Shown here piece after piece: positions 63,975 through 64,000 of a stretch of DNA of 64,000 nt. The notes under the pieces are model-generated. The model saw nothing but the letters and a program-made list of their open reading frames with translations. It did not search any database and had not been told where the DNA came from. Position 1 is the first letter of the stretch. Each line of letters begins with the position of its first letter. Both the position numbers and the translations under genes were made by a program. The DNA comes from Chrysogorgia sp. JL179-B06 (lineage: Eukaryota; Cnidaria; Anthozoa; Scleralcyonacea; Chrysogorgiidae), in the NCBI GenBank assembly GCA_035772405.1, contig JAYKKM010000049.1, positions 2,744,001-2,808,000 of the forward strand. The letters are read 5' to 3'.

Positions 63975-64000
63975 TGCTCAATCGTTGGTCTCCTTGTCAT

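Overview
The window is animal nuclear DNA: long introns, GT-AG exon borders with matching phases, AT-rich intergenic sequence and a dense load of transposons. Gene content (a MAM/EGF/trypsin mosaic protease, an SLC49-family transporter, Penelope-like and DIRS retroelements, a Maverick/Polinton) suits a marine invertebrate, and the Polinton proteins look most like those I associate with cnidarian genomes. That placement is inference.

Two host genes face each other. On the + strand (4754-19978) lie the 3' exons of a secreted mosaic serine protease: MAM domain (two exons), two EGF-like exons and a two-exon trypsin domain with an intact catalytic triad. Its 5' end is not found. On the - strand (63974 down to 20118) lies a complete nine-exon gene for an SLC49A3/MFSD7-like major facilitator transporter; the exon lengths sum to 1416 bases (471 codons plus stop) and all phases agree. 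The two genes end 139 bases apart.

The intron between transporter exons 5 and 6 holds a nested insertion: a PIF/Harbinger-like inverted-repeat element (29466-48001, TTA on both sides), within it a LINE 3' end, and within that a Maverick/Polinton of about 16.9 kb (30445-47377). The Polinton has terminal inverted repeats of about 360 bp whose outer 200 bp is itself a long palindrome. Its genes form a leftward block (31029-36853: coiled-coil protein, A32-like packaging ATPase, capsid candidate, membrane protein, integrase with chromodomain, second structural candidate), a rightward block (36871-43059: structural and fibre-like proteins, BRO-N/VRR-NUC protein, small membrane and coiled-coil proteins, zinc-ribbon VLTF3-like protein, small zinc finger), and a leftward protein-primed type B DNA polymerase. 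Several genes are broken by frame changes, so this copy is probably dead. Most of its genes carry an AAAACAT...GTATAGTATA-like motif directly before the ATG, often overlapping the previous stop; with the VLTF3-like gene this suggests the element has its own promoter class.

The remaining introns and intergenic DNA hold MITE-like foldback elements (several with clear target-site duplications: 8-bp hAT-type, TA mariner-type, TTAA piggyBac-type), a decayed Penelope-like element, a DIRS element, tRNA-derived SINE-like pieces, a 21-bp minisatellite split by a mariner-type MITE, a 17-bp minisatellite resembling a SINE A box, TA and CAT/CAC microsatellites and a 33-base G run.
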